Source of the DNA: Pseudomonas putida
GTDB lineage: Bacteria > Pseudomonadota > Gammaproteobacteria > Pseudomonadales > Pseudomonadaceae
Length of the DNA: 64,000 nt
Assembly (NCBI RefSeq): GCF_028682455.1
Contig: NZ_JANHLD010000003.1
Coordinates: 434,001-498,000 of the forward strand
Direction: 5' to 3'
Part shown: piece by piece, positions 56,568 to 64,000 of the stretch
Numbering within the stretch: position 1 is the stretch's first letter
Layout: the number at the start of each line of letters is the position of its first letter
Notes under the pieces: generated by a model
The model's database searches: none
What the model was told of the DNA's origin: nothing
What the model saw: the letters and a program-made list of their open reading frames with translations, nothing else
Translations under genes and position numbers: made by a program

Positions 56568-58097
56568 TCACCCACGCCAGGCACGCCGCAAGCGTGCCAG
56601 GGCGTCGGCAATGAGGGCTTCGCCCACGGCGGCGAAGCCCAGCACCAACCCGGCGCGGTTATCCACAGAGGTAGTGGAGTCGGGCAACCAGTAGTCGCTC
56701 AGGGCGTTGAGCTCGACGCCTACGGCCTCGGCGCGAGCGATCAGTTCCTGCTCACGGGCATAGCTGTCCACATCGACCTTCACATGCAGCCCGGCCGCCA
56801 CCTCCGGCATCGGCCCCAGGCCTGGCACATCCACAGGCCAGCCGGCCTGCAAGACGTTGCGCCGACTCAGGGCCGCTCGCCGCACTCGGCGAATGTGGCG
56901 CTGAAAATGCCCCTTGGCCATGAACTGGGCCATGACCGCCTGGGTGCCGACTTCCGAATGCCGCACCGCCAGCGCCCGACAACGGGAAAACGCCTGCACC
57001 AGCTGTTGCGGCAATACCAGGTAACCCAGGCGCAGCGCTGGAAAGGCAATCTTGCCGAAAGTACCGATGTACAGCACCCGCCCGCTGCGATCCAACGCTG
57101 CCAGCGGCGCCAGCGGTGCCCCGCTGTAGCGGTACTCGCCATCGTAGTCGTCCTCGATGATCCAACCGTCCTTGCGCTGCGCCCACGCCAGCAACTCGAG
57201 ACGCCGGGCCAGGCTCATGGTGACGCCCGTGGGGTACTGGTGCGACGGCGTGACATAACTCAAGCGACAGTTCGCCAGGGCGTCGAGCGCCGCGCAATCC
57301 AGGCCCTCGTTATCCACCGCCACCCCGTGCACTTGGGCACCGGTTAGGGCGAAGGCATTTCCGGCAGCGCGGTAGCCCGGGTTTTCCACAGCCACGCTCT
57401 CTCCGGGCTCCAACAGCAGCTGTGCACAAAGGCTTATTGCCTGCTGCGCACCACTGGTGATCACAATTTGTTCAGCCGTGCAGTAAAGCCCGCGCGATCG
57501 ACGCAAATAGGTCGCAATCAGCTCACGAAGCTGCGATTCGCCGGCCGGATCGCCGTAACCCAGGGCAGCGGGATCCGGGTTGCGCCAAAAACCCGCCTGC
57601 AGCTTGGCCCAGACATCGAAAGGGAAGAGATCGAGCGCCGGTAAACCGACGCGAAAAGCACGTGGCGGCCCGCTTTTCGGGGCGGGTAGATGATGGTTTT
57701 CCAGGCGCGCCAAAGGCCCGGTGTGGATAACTTTACTGGACAAAACCTCAGTATTTTCCGTCGATTTTGTGGATAACCCTGTGGGTAAACCCAGGGATAA
57801 CCCTGTGGATACTTTTGTGGATAGTTTCGGTAGCTGGCTTACGTAAGTGCCATCGCCGACCCTGCTCTCGATGAAGCCTTCGGCATAGAGTTGGTCATAG
57901 GCACGCACCACACTGTTGCGCGACAGGGCCAGGGCCGTAGCCATGTCACGGGTGGCAGGCAGCCGTGTTCCACTGCTCAAACGCCCATCCAGCACCCGCA
58001 TGCGCAGCGCCTGGTAGAGCTGTCGGCTCAACCCCTGGCGACGATCGAGCACGATCCCGGTGGGGTCGAACGGCAGGGTGAAGGGGCGCTCGCTCAT
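56568..58097 (-). CDS. MocR/PdxR-type regulator (GntR helix-turn-helix with aminotransferase domain)
   Basis: A 509-residue chimera: GntR winged helix (about 20-88, SGTRLPATRDMATALALSRNSVVRAYDQL), a low-complexity linker (about 90-130) and an aminotransferase class I-like domain with the PLP lysine in GTFGKIAFPALRLGY (about 350-364). Such regulators sense PLP-linked amines or amino acids. The linker is built of four-residue repeats (KLST KVST GLSL GLPT GLST) encoded by a 12-bp tandem array of DnaA-box-like units. It is divergent from the paiB-like gene and convergent with the polyamine-binding gene. Confidence 0.9.
   Translation of the reverse strand: MSERPFTLPFDPTGIVLDRRQGLSRQLYQALRMRVLDGRLSSGTRLPATRDMATALALSRNSVVRAYDQLYAEGFIESRVGDGTYVSQLPKLSTKVSTGLSLGLPTGLSTKSTENTEVLSSKVIHTGPLARLENHHLPAPKSGPPRAFRVGLPALDLFPFDVWAKLQAGFWRNPDPAALGYGDPAGESQLRELIATYLRRSRGLYCTAEQIVITSGAQQAISLCAQLLLEPGESVAVENPGYRAAGNAFALTGAQVHGVAVDNEGLDCAALDALANCRLSYVTPSHQYPTGVTMSLARRLELLAWAQRKDGWIIEDDYDGEYRYSGAPLAPLAALDRSGRVLYIGTFGKIAFPALRLGYLVLPQQLVQAFSRCRALAVRHSEVGTQAVMAQFMAKGHFQRHIRRVRRAALSRRNVLQAGWPVDVPGLGPMPEVAAGLHVKVDVDSYAREQELIARAEAVGVELNALSDYWLPDSTTSVDNRAGLVLGFAAVGEALIADALARLRRAWRG
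57722..57824. repeat. 12-bp tandem array of DnaA-box-like units inside the MocR gene
   Basis: Five units start exactly 12 bases apart at 57768, 57780, 57792, 57804 and 57816: TGTGGATAA, TGTGGGTAA, CAGGGATAA, TGTGGATAC, TGTGGATAG. A sixth, TGTGGATAA, lies at 57722. Two match the DnaA box (TTATCCACA on the other strand) perfectly and three with one change. Another exact box is at 56659-56667 in the same gene. Confidence 0.85.
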
Positions 58098-58187
58098 GAC
58101 AATGGACCTATCAAATTAGCCATTAATGGCTCTTACCATAGACCAATAGCCTGCCTAGGATTGAGCCATTCGCCAAGGACAATCCTC
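58098..58187. promoter_or_regulatory. Divergent control region between MocR and paiB-like genes, with a palindromic operator candidate
   Basis: AGCCATTAATGGCT (58118-58131) is a perfect 14-bp palindrome. The half-site AGCCATT recurs at 58164-58170, and ATGG/CCAT elements are repeated throughout this 90-base spacer. This is the pattern expected for a MocR binding region controlling both genes. Binding is inferred. Confidence 0.45.
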
Positions 58188-58817
58188 ATGTTCACACCTT
58201 CGAGCTACAAGGAAACCGACCTCGACCAGTTGCACCATCTGATCGAGCAGACTCGCCTGGCTGTCCTGGTGACCCAGGACGAACAGGGACTACAGGCCAG
58301 CCACCTGCCCTTGCTGCTAGACCGCAGCCAGGGCAGCAACGGCACACTCTACGGCCACTTCGCCCGGGCCAACCGCCAGTGGCAAGCCCTGGAAAACGGC
58401 GCCGAGGCCCTGGTGGTGTTCGCCGGGCCAGATGCCTATGTCAGCGCCGGCTACTATCCAAGCAAGGCCCAGGACCCGCGCACCGTACCTACCTGGAACT
58501 ATGTGGCCGTACACGCCTGGGGCAAGGCTCAGGTCTTTCATGACGCCGATCACCTGCTGGACATCGTCCGGCGCCTGAGCGACCACCACGAACAACGGCA
58601 AGCCAAGCCCTGGTCGGTGGATGAAGCGCCTGCCGACTACATGGCCGGAATGCTAAAGGCCATCGTCGGCTTCGCCCTGCCCATAAATCGTTTGCAAGGC
58701 ACCCGCAAGCTCAGCCAGAACCGCACGACCATCGACATCGAAGGTGTGCGTACAAGCCTTGGCAACAGCCCCGACCCCCTGGACAACCTATTGGCCGCCC
58801 AGATGCGCCCACTCTGA
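58188..58817 (+). CDS. PaiB-type FMN-binding negative transcriptional regulator
   Basis: A 209-residue PaiB family protein. The MFTPSSYKETD start, ASHLPLLLD, the YVSAGYYPSK segment (about 85-94) and VPTWNYVAVH (about 100-109) are diagnostic. PaiB in Bacillus is coupled to the polyamine acetyltransferase PaiA. Here an acetyltransferase gene follows 11 bases later. A role in sensing or limiting acetylated polyamines is plausible, but not shown. Confidence 0.88.
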   Translation: MFTPSSYKETDLDQLHHLIEQTRLAVLVTQDEQGLQASHLPLLLDRSQGSNGTLYGHFARANRQWQALENGAEALVVFAGPDAYVSAGYYPSKAQDPRTVPTWNYVAVHAWGKAQVFHDADHLLDIVRRLSDHHEQRQAKPWSVDEAPADYMAGMLKAIVGFALPINRLQGTRKLSQNRTTIDIEGVRTSLGNSPDPLDNLLAAQMRPL

Positions 58818-58828
58818 AGGAAACCGCC

Positions 58829-59275
58829 ATGCCGACCGTAACCATCCGCCCAGTCACCGCCGACGATCGCAGCGTCTGGCTACCCTTGTGGCAGGCGTAT
58901 CAACGCTTCTACGAAACCCGCATTGCCGATGAAGTGACGAACGTCGCCTGGCAGCGCATGCTCGATACCAGCGAACCCACCCATGCAGCGCTGGCCTGGG
59001 TCGACGGCAAGGCAGTGGGCATGGTCCACTGGATCTATCATCGTTCCAACTGGAGCATCGAAAACTCCTGCTACCTGCAGGACTTGTACGTCAACAGCGA
59101 ACAACGCGGCCTGGGTATCGGCCGTCAACTGATCGAGTATGTCTACGACACAGCGCGCGATGCAGGGTGCGCCAAGGTCCATTGGTTGACCCACGAAACC
59201 AATGCCACCGCAATCAGCCTGTACGAGCAGGTTGCCGAACGCCCAGGCTTCATCCAGTTTCGCAAACCGCTGTAA
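58829..59275 (+). CDS. GNAT-family N-acetyltransferase (Hpa2/PaiA-like context)
   Basis: A 148-residue single-domain GNAT protein. The acetyl-CoA-binding motif A is at about 88-105 (LYVNSEQRGLGIGRQLIEYV). The N terminus (TIRPVTADDRSVWLPLWQAYQRFY) resembles the Hpa2-type group that includes polyamine and histone acetyltransferases. Between paiB and a second GNAT gene, overlapping regulation is likely. Polyamine as substrate is inference from neighbours; the sequence alone does not decide it. Confidence 0.85.
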   Translation: MPTVTIRPVTADDRSVWLPLWQAYQRFYETRIADEVTNVAWQRMLDTSEPTHAALAWVDGKAVGMVHWIYHRSNWSIENSCYLQDLYVNSEQRGLGIGRQLIEYVYDTARDAGCAKVHWLTHETNATAISLYEQVAERPGFIQFRKPL

Positions 59276-59291
59276 TCCCAGGAGCCGCCCA

Positions 59292-59963
59292 ATGAGTGAA
59301 ACCCTGAACTGGCACCCGGCCAAGCGTCCGCACCCCACCCCGTTGGTCGGGCGCTTCATCCGCCTGGAAAAGCTCGATCCCCGGCGCGACAGCGAAGACC
59401 TCTGGGAAGTGTTCCAGGGTCCCAGCGCCGATCCCAGGCTCTGGGACTACCTGGCCTACGGCCCTTTCACCGAACGCGAAGACTTCGACCACTGGCTCGA
59501 CAGCAACGCAGCCAGCAGCGATCCCTTGTTCTACAGCGTCATCGACCTGGCCAGCGGCCAGACCCAGGGCATCCTCAGCTTGATGTCCATCGTCCCTGAC
59601 CAGGGCCGCATCGAAATCGGCCACATCGCCTTCGGCGCCGCCATGCAACGCACCCCCAAGGGCACCGAAGCGGTCTATCTGCTGGGTAAACTGGGGTTCG
59701 AACTGGGCAACCGTCGCCTGGAATGGAAGTGCAACGATGCCAATGCCCGCTCCAAACGAGCGGCGCTGCGGTTCGGCTTCACATTTGAGGGCGTATTTCG
59801 CAAGCACATGGTAATCAAGGACCGAAATCGGGATACGGCCTGGTTTTCGATCACCGATGAGGAATGGCCTGCGATCGCGGCGGGGTTCGAGCGATGGTTG
59901 AGTGCCGACAATCAGCGGCCGGAAGGTCAGGCACGAACGCTGGAAGCTTGTCGCCAGGACTGA
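59292..59963 (+). CDS. GNAT-family acetyltransferase, RimJ/RimL-like
   Basis: A 223-residue GNAT protein of the RimJ/RimL type. The LVGRFIRLEKLDPRRD start, YSVIDLASGQTQGILSL, the acyl-CoA loop RTPKGTEAVYLL (about 119-130) and the LEWKCNDANARSKRAALRFGF end motif (about 143-163) are typical of this group, which acetylates N termini or small molecules. It follows the preceding GNAT gene by 16 bases with a GGAG site. Substrate unknown. Confidence 0.88.
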   Translation: MSETLNWHPAKRPHPTPLVGRFIRLEKLDPRRDSEDLWEVFQGPSADPRLWDYLAYGPFTEREDFDHWLDSNAASSDPLFYSVIDLASGQTQGILSLMSIVPDQGRIEIGHIAFGAAMQRTPKGTEAVYLLGKLGFELGNRRLEWKCNDANARSKRAALRFGFTFEGVFRKHMVIKDRNRDTAWFSITDEEWPAIAAGFERWLSADNQRPEGQARTLEACRQD

Positions 59964-60025
59964 ATGAAGGCTACGCCCGGATCGGTGGGAGCCAAGCCCC
60001 CCCCCCGGAAATCTTCAGAAAAAAA

Positions 60026-60043
60026 GGGGAGCAATCGCTCCCC
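60026..60043 (-). terminator. Intrinsic terminator after pycB
   Basis: GGGGAGC-AATC-GCTCCCC followed on the minus strand by seven T. It lies about 30 bases past the pycB stop, next to a ten-base C run (59997-60006). Confidence 0.9.
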
Positions 60044-60076
60044 AGAGGTTAACCGCTTGTCAATCGGGGCCTGTAA

Positions 60077-61885
60077 TCAGCCCTCGATCTCGATCAGGAT
60101 TTCGCCCGGGTTGACCCGGTCGCCCTTGGCCACGTGGATAGCGGTGACCTTGCCGGCAATGGCTGCCTGAACTTCGGTCTCCATCTTCATGGCTTCGGTG
60201 ATCAGTACCGGCTGGCCGGCCTTGACCATGTCACCTTCCTTGACCAGCACATCGACGATATTGCCGGGCATGGTAGTGCTGACGTGGCCCGGTGCGCTGG
60301 CCTGCTTGCGCTTGCTGCTGCCACCGCCGACGAACTCGTTGAGCGGCTCGAACACCACTTCTTCCGGCATGCCGTCGATGGACAGGTAGAAGTGGCGCTT
60401 GCCTTCGGCCTTGACGCCCACACCGGTGATGTCGACGCGGTAGGTTTCGCCGTGAACGTCGATGACGAACTCGGTCGGTACACCTTCGCCACCGGCCGAG
60501 GCCACAGCGCCGGCTTCTGGAATCGGCAGCAGCGCTTCAGGGGTCAGGGTGCCGGCTTCACGCTCTTCGAGGAACTTGCGCCCGATGTCCGGGAACATGG
60601 CGAAGGTCAGCACGTCTTCTTCAGACTTGGCCAGGCTGCCGATGTCGGCGCGCAGCTTGGTCATTTCCGGTTTGAGCAGGTCGGCTGGGCGTACGTCGAT
60701 GACTTCTTCGCTACCGATGGCCTGGCGACGCAGTTGCTCATCGACCACACCTGGGGCCTTGCCGTAGCCACCTTGCAGGTACAGCTTCACCTCGTTGGTG
60801 ATGGTCTTGTAGCGCTCGCCGGCCAGCACGTTGAAGAAGGCCTGGGTGCCGACGATCTGCGAGGTCGGGGTAACCAGCGGCGGGAAGCCGAGGTCTTCGC
60901 GAACCCGTGGAATCTCGGCCAGCACTTCGTTCATGCGGTTGAGTGCGCCTTGTTCCTTGAGCTGGTTGGCCAGGTTGGAAATCATCCCGCCCGGTACCTG
61001 GTTCACTTGCACACGGGTATCGACGGCAGTGAACTCGCTCTCGAACTGGTGGTACTTCTTGCGTACGGCATAGAAGTACAGGCCGATTTCCTGCAGCAGC
61101 TCCAGGTCCAGGCCCGTGTCGAATTCACTGCCCTTGAGAGCGGCTACCATCGACTCGGTACCCGGGTGGCTGGTGCCCCAGGCAAAGCTGGAGATGGCGG
61201 TGTCGATGTGGTCGGCACCGTTCTCGATCGCCTTGAGCTGGCACATGGCGGCCAGGCCAGCGGTGTCATGCGAGTGGACGAATACGGGCAGCGACTGCTC
61301 GGCCTTGAGTGCCTTGACCAGCTCGCCGGTGGCGTACGGGGTCAGCAGGCCGGCCATGTCCTTGATCGCGACTGAGTCGCAACCCATGGCTTCCATCTGC
61401 TTGGCCTGGGCCACGAACGCGTCGATGGTGTGCACAGGGCTGGTGGTGTAGGCGATGGTGCCCTGGGCATGTTTGCCGGCGGCCTTGACCGCTTCGATGG
61501 CCACGCGCAGGTTACGCACGTCGTTCATGGCATCGAAGATACGGAACACGTCGATGCCGTTGACGGCGGCCTTGGCAACGAAGGCCTTGACCACGTCATC
61601 GCTGTAATGGCGATAGCCGAGCAGGTTCTGGCCGCGCAGCAGCATCTGCAGGCGGGTGTTGGGCAACGCGGCGCGCAGCTTGCGCAGGCGCTCCCACGGG
61701 TCTTCCTTGAGGAAGCGCACGCATGCGTCAAAGGTTGCGCCGCCCCAGACTTCCAGCGACCAGTAGCCGACTTTGTCGAGCTTGTCGCAGATCGGCAGCA
61801 TGTCTTCGGTACGCATGCGGGTAGCCAGCAGGGACTGATGGGCGTCGCGCAGGATTGTGTCGGTTACAAAAATTTTCTTGGACAT
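60077..61885 (-). CDS. pycB: Pyruvate carboxylase subunit B (carboxyltransferase and biotin carrier)
   Basis: A 602-residue protein with an N-terminal carboxyltransferase domain (HMGL-like, about 1-270; metal-binding TILRDAHQSLLATRMR at about 9-24), a conserved PYC/OADA domain (about 300-500) and a C-terminal biotinyl domain with the biotin lysine in EAMKMETEV (about 566-574). With PycA it carboxylates pyruvate to oxaloacetate for anaplerosis and gluconeogenesis. OadA of decarboxylases has the same layout, but there are no sodium-pump beta or gamma subunit genes, which favours pyruvate carboxylase. The start MSKKIFVTD at 61885 follows GAGGAA. Confidence 0.94.
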   Translation of the reverse strand: MSKKIFVTDTILRDAHQSLLATRMRTEDMLPICDKLDKVGYWSLEVWGGATFDACVRFLKEDPWERLRKLRAALPNTRLQMLLRGQNLLGYRHYSDDVVKAFVAKAAVNGIDVFRIFDAMNDVRNLRVAIEAVKAAGKHAQGTIAYTTSPVHTIDAFVAQAKQMEAMGCDSVAIKDMAGLLTPYATGELVKALKAEQSLPVFVHSHDTAGLAAMCQLKAIENGADHIDTAISSFAWGTSHPGTESMVAALKGSEFDTGLDLELLQEIGLYFYAVRKKYHQFESEFTAVDTRVQVNQVPGGMISNLANQLKEQGALNRMNEVLAEIPRVREDLGFPPLVTPTSQIVGTQAFFNVLAGERYKTITNEVKLYLQGGYGKAPGVVDEQLRRQAIGSEEVIDVRPADLLKPEMTKLRADIGSLAKSEEDVLTFAMFPDIGRKFLEEREAGTLTPEALLPIPEAGAVASAGGEGVPTEFVIDVHGETYRVDITGVGVKAEGKRHFYLSIDGMPEEVVFEPLNEFVGGGSSKRKQASAPGHVSTTMPGNIVDVLVKEGDMVKAGQPVLITEAMKMETEVQAAIAGKVTAIHVAKGDRVNPGEILIEIEG

Positions 61886-61896
61886 TATCGGGTTCC

Positions 61897-63312
61897 TCAC
61901 AGGCCTGCGTGGGCGGCGATGGCGGCAGCGATGGCCAGGGCCAGCTCTTCGGGTTTGCGCTTGATCGAGTAGTTGGTCAGTTCGGGATGGCTTTCAACGA
62001 AGCTGGTATTGAACTGGCCGCTGCGGAATTCCGGATTGCGCAGGATTTCCTGGTAATAAGCGGCGGTGGTCTTGACCCCTTGTACGCGCATGTCGTCCAG
62101 GGCGCGCAGGCCACGGTCCATGGCTTCTTCCCAGGTCAGCGCCCAGACCACCAGTTTCAGGCACATGGAGTCGTAGAACGGTGGAATGGTGTAGCCGGTA
62201 TAGATCGCCGTGTCGGTACGCACGCCCGGACCGCCGGGTGCGTAGTAACGGGTGATCTTGCCGAAGCTGGGCAGGAAGTTGTTCTTCGGATCTTCTGCAT
62301 TGATCCGGAACTGCAAGGCGAAACCGCGGTGCTGGATGTCTTCCTGCTTGACCGACAGTGGCAGGCCCGAAGCGATGCGGATCTGCTCGCGAACGATGTC
62401 GATACCGGTGATTTCTTCGGTGATGGTGTGTTCCACCTGCACCCGGGTGTTCATCTCCATGAAGTACACCTCGCCATCGGCGAGCAGGAACTCCACGGTG
62501 CCGGCGTTCTCGTACCCCACGGCCTTGGCGGCGCGTACCGACAGGTCGCCAATGTAGGCGCGCTGTTCAGGGGTCAATTGCGGGCTTGGGGCGATTTCGA
62601 TGAGCTTCTGGTTACGACGCTGGATCGAGCAATCGCGCTCGAACAGGTGCACCACATTGCCGAAGCTGTCGCCGAGAATCTGCGCCTCGATGTGCTTGGG
62701 GTTGACGATGCACTTTTCCAGGAAGACTTCTGCAGAACCAAAGGCCTTGGTCGCTTCGGAAATCACCCGCGGGAAAGCTTGTTCCAGCTCTTCACGGCTG
62801 TTGCAGCGACGAATGCCGCGACCGCCACCACCGGAGGTGGCCTTGAGCATCACCGGATAACCGATGCGATCGCCTTCCTCGAGTGCTTCATGAATGTCGG
62901 CAACGTTACCTTCAGTGCCGGGCGTCACGGGGACACCGGCCTTGATCATGCTGCGACGGGCTTCGGTCTTGTCACCCATGCGGCGAATGACTTCGGCCGC
63001 AGGACCGATGAACTTAATGCCACGTTCGGCGCAGATGTCTGCAAGCTCAGCGTTCTCAGACAAGAAGCCATAACCGGGGTGCAAGGCATCGCAACCGGTT
63101 TCCACTGCCAGGTTCACCAGCTTGCGCGGGTTCAGGTAGCCGGCCAGGGGCTCGGCTCCAATGCTGTGGGCCTCGTCGGCACGCTTGACGTGCAAGGCAT
63201 GGCGGTCGGCGTCGGAGAAGATCGCCACGGAACGGATGCCCATCTCGGCGCAGGCACGCACGATTCGAACAGCAATTTCACCGCGGTTGGCGATCAGGAT
63301 CTTTTTTATCAC
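61897..63312 (-). CDS. pycA: Pyruvate carboxylase subunit A (biotin carboxylase)
   Basis: A 471-residue ATP-grasp biotin carboxylase, distinct from AccC by context. The start VIKKILIANRGEIAVRI is GTG at 63312 with a GGGAA site; a TTG five codons upstream is less likely. The ATP-binding glycine loop KATSGGGGRGIR (about 160-171) and the catalytic MEMNTRVQVEH (about 289-299) are intact. pycB begins 11 bases after its stop. It carboxylates the biotin carried by PycB. Confidence 0.95.
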   Translation of the reverse strand: MIKKILIANRGEIAVRIVRACAEMGIRSVAIFSDADRHALHVKRADEAHSIGAEPLAGYLNPRKLVNLAVETGCDALHPGYGFLSENAELADICAERGIKFIGPAAEVIRRMGDKTEARRSMIKAGVPVTPGTEGNVADIHEALEEGDRIGYPVMLKATSGGGGRGIRRCNSREELEQAFPRVISEATKAFGSAEVFLEKCIVNPKHIEAQILGDSFGNVVHLFERDCSIQRRNQKLIEIAPSPQLTPEQRAYIGDLSVRAAKAVGYENAGTVEFLLADGEVYFMEMNTRVQVEHTITEEITGIDIVREQIRIASGLPLSVKQEDIQHRGFALQFRINAEDPKNNFLPSFGKITRYYAPGGPGVRTDTAIYTGYTIPPFYDSMCLKLVVWALTWEEAMDRGLRALDDMRVQGVKTTAAYYQEILRNPEFRSGQFNTSFVESHPELTNYSIKRKPEELALAIAAAIAAHAGL

Positions 63313-63416
63313 TGGAATAATTCCCAAGGCCGCTAGAACAAACGAGCCGGCAATACCGGTCGGCGCGTGACCAATCGTCGCTGGCCAGTCGCATCTTTAC
63401 CCTAGCGCTGTCTCGG

Positions 63417-63464
63417 AATAAACAAAAATCAATATTTATTAGGGCGAACATTAGCAAAAGCTTA
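63417..63464. promoter_or_regulatory. LysR-type operator candidates between pycA and the divergent LysR gene
   Basis: AATAAA-N12-TTTATT (63417-63440) is a 6-bp inverted repeat, and TTAGCAAAAGCTTA (63451-63464) fits the TNA-N8-TNA shape that CbbR/LysR regulators use. The region is AT-rich compared with its surroundings. Read by eye. Confidence 0.4.
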
Positions 63465-63501
63465 TAGTGCTGTTACAAGGTTTTGCCGGGACACGGATAA
63501 A

Positions 63502-64000
63502 ATGCGTAAGTCATTGATGCGTATGACATTGCGTCAATTGCAGATCTTCAATGAGGTCTGTGATTTGCGTTCCTATAGCAGGGCCGCGGAAGAGATGAAC
63601 CTGACGCAACCCGCCGTTAGTCTACAGATCCGCCAGCTCGAAGAACTGGTGGGCCAGCCGCTGTTCGAGTACGTCGGCAAGAAGCTCTACCTGACCGAGG
63701 CCGCTGAAGCACTGCAACGGGCCAGCCGGGATATCTTCGGGCGCCTGGAGAGCCTGGACATGCAGCTCTCCGACATGCAGGGCTCGCTGCAGGGGCATTT
63801 GAAGCTTGCTGTGGAATCCAGCGCCAAGTACTTCGTGCCGCACCTGTTCGCCGCCTTCAAGCGCTTGCACCCGGAAGTCAACCTGACCCTTACCGTGGTC
63901 AATCGCGCCCAGGCGATTCGCAGGCTATCCGACAACCGCGACGACCTGATCATCATGTCGATGGTACCCCAGGATATGGGCCTGGAGTTCCTGCCCTTCC
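63502..64000 (+). CDS. LysR-family regulator, cut by window edge
   Basis: The frame begins ATG at 63502 and stays open to the window end: 166 residues are visible. The N-terminal helix-turn-helix is at about 20-55 (LRSYSRAAEEMNLTQPAVSLQIRQLE). The start of the co-inducer-binding domain follows (GHLKLAVESSAKYFVPHLFAAFKRLHPEV). It is similar in shape to CbbR-like regulators. It is divergent from pycA and probably controls pyruvate carboxylase synthesis, as its position suggests; the effector is unknown. Confidence 0.92.
   Translation, partial: MRKSLMRMTLRQLQIFNEVCDLRSYSRAAEEMNLTQPAVSLQIRQLEELVGQPLFEYVGKKLYLTEAAEALQRASRDIFGRLESLDMQLSDMQGSLQGHLKLAVESSAKYFVPHLFAAFKRLHPEVNLTLTVVNRAQAIRRLSDNRDDLIIMSMVPQDMGLEFLPF

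Noticed and set aside
57722..57824. The DnaA-box array as a chromosomal replication origin
   Set aside because: No dnaA, dnaN or other origin genes are near, there is no AT-rich unwinding region next to it, and it lies within a coding sequence.
1..64000. tRNA or rRNA genes, CRISPR arrays, prophage, secretion or defence islands
   Set aside because: No clover-leaf sequence, spaced direct repeats, phage-type or defence-type proteins were seen on either strand.

Overview
The window is a 64 kb stretch of a GC-rich gammaproteobacterial chromosome. Protein families (Crc, AlgC, two-subunit pyruvate carboxylase PycA/PycB, RpoZ-SpoT, glutamylpolyamine catabolism), palindromic REP repeats and the gene order all point to a Pseudomonas of the putida group. 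It is almost entirely core genome: about 60 tightly packed genes, no tRNA or rRNA genes, no prophage, no CRISPR array. The only mobile DNA is a decayed IS4-type element of about 0.5 kb. Both edges cut genes: coaBC on the left and a LysR regulator on the right.

Layout. 1-8.4 kb: nucleotide, sugar and arginine metabolism (coaBC end, dut, algC, argB, pyrE), the carbon catabolite repression protein crc, then rph, yicC and gmk. 8.4-14.8 kb: a polyamine catabolic operon (glutamylpolyamine synthetase, aldehyde dehydrogenase, gamma-glutamyl hydrolase, APC permease) with a divergent LysR regulator. 15-17.9 kb: rpoZ-spoT-ridA. 18-26.5 kb: a lipoprotein, a nucleotide-sugar-type reductase, exbB-exbD-tonB, oxyR-recG and a YbaK-HDOD protein. 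26.5-30.9 kb: an SCP2-like protein, HU, rubredoxin reductase and rubredoxin, ubiC-ubiA, a small secreted protein.

31-43.7 kb: a phosphate block. phoB-phoR and pstS-pstC-pstA-pstB-phoU flank a CNNM-type transporter, an M23 peptidase and a CheY-like regulator. Pho-box repeats lie before phoB and pstS, and probably pstC. 43.7-50.5 kb: an MHS-type transporter, a thioesterase, a hexose-phosphate mutarotase, DUF3299 and GlsB-type proteins, purE-purK with a terminator in its leader, and a LysR gene. 50.6-60 kb: aspA, an asparaginase, an AraC regulator, an acetylpolyamine amidohydrolase with a polyamine-binding protein, a MocR regulator, PaiB and two acetyltransferases. 60-64 kb: pycB-pycA and a divergent LysR gene.

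Themes that connect genes: two separate polyamine loci, one for glutamylation and one for acetylation/deacetylation. The aldehyde dehydrogenase of the first and the deacetylase of the second carry an AACAACAA motif at the start codon, the type bound by Hfq/Crc, and crc itself is in the window. The most unusual sequence features are the insertion of the IS remnant into the loop of the argB/pyrE terminator, a 12-bp tandem array of DnaA-box-like units inside the MocR gene, the very large periplasmic extensions of PstC and PstA, and structured leaders before purE and rpoZ. No wholly new multi-gene system is evident. All promoter, operator and structure calls were made by eye.
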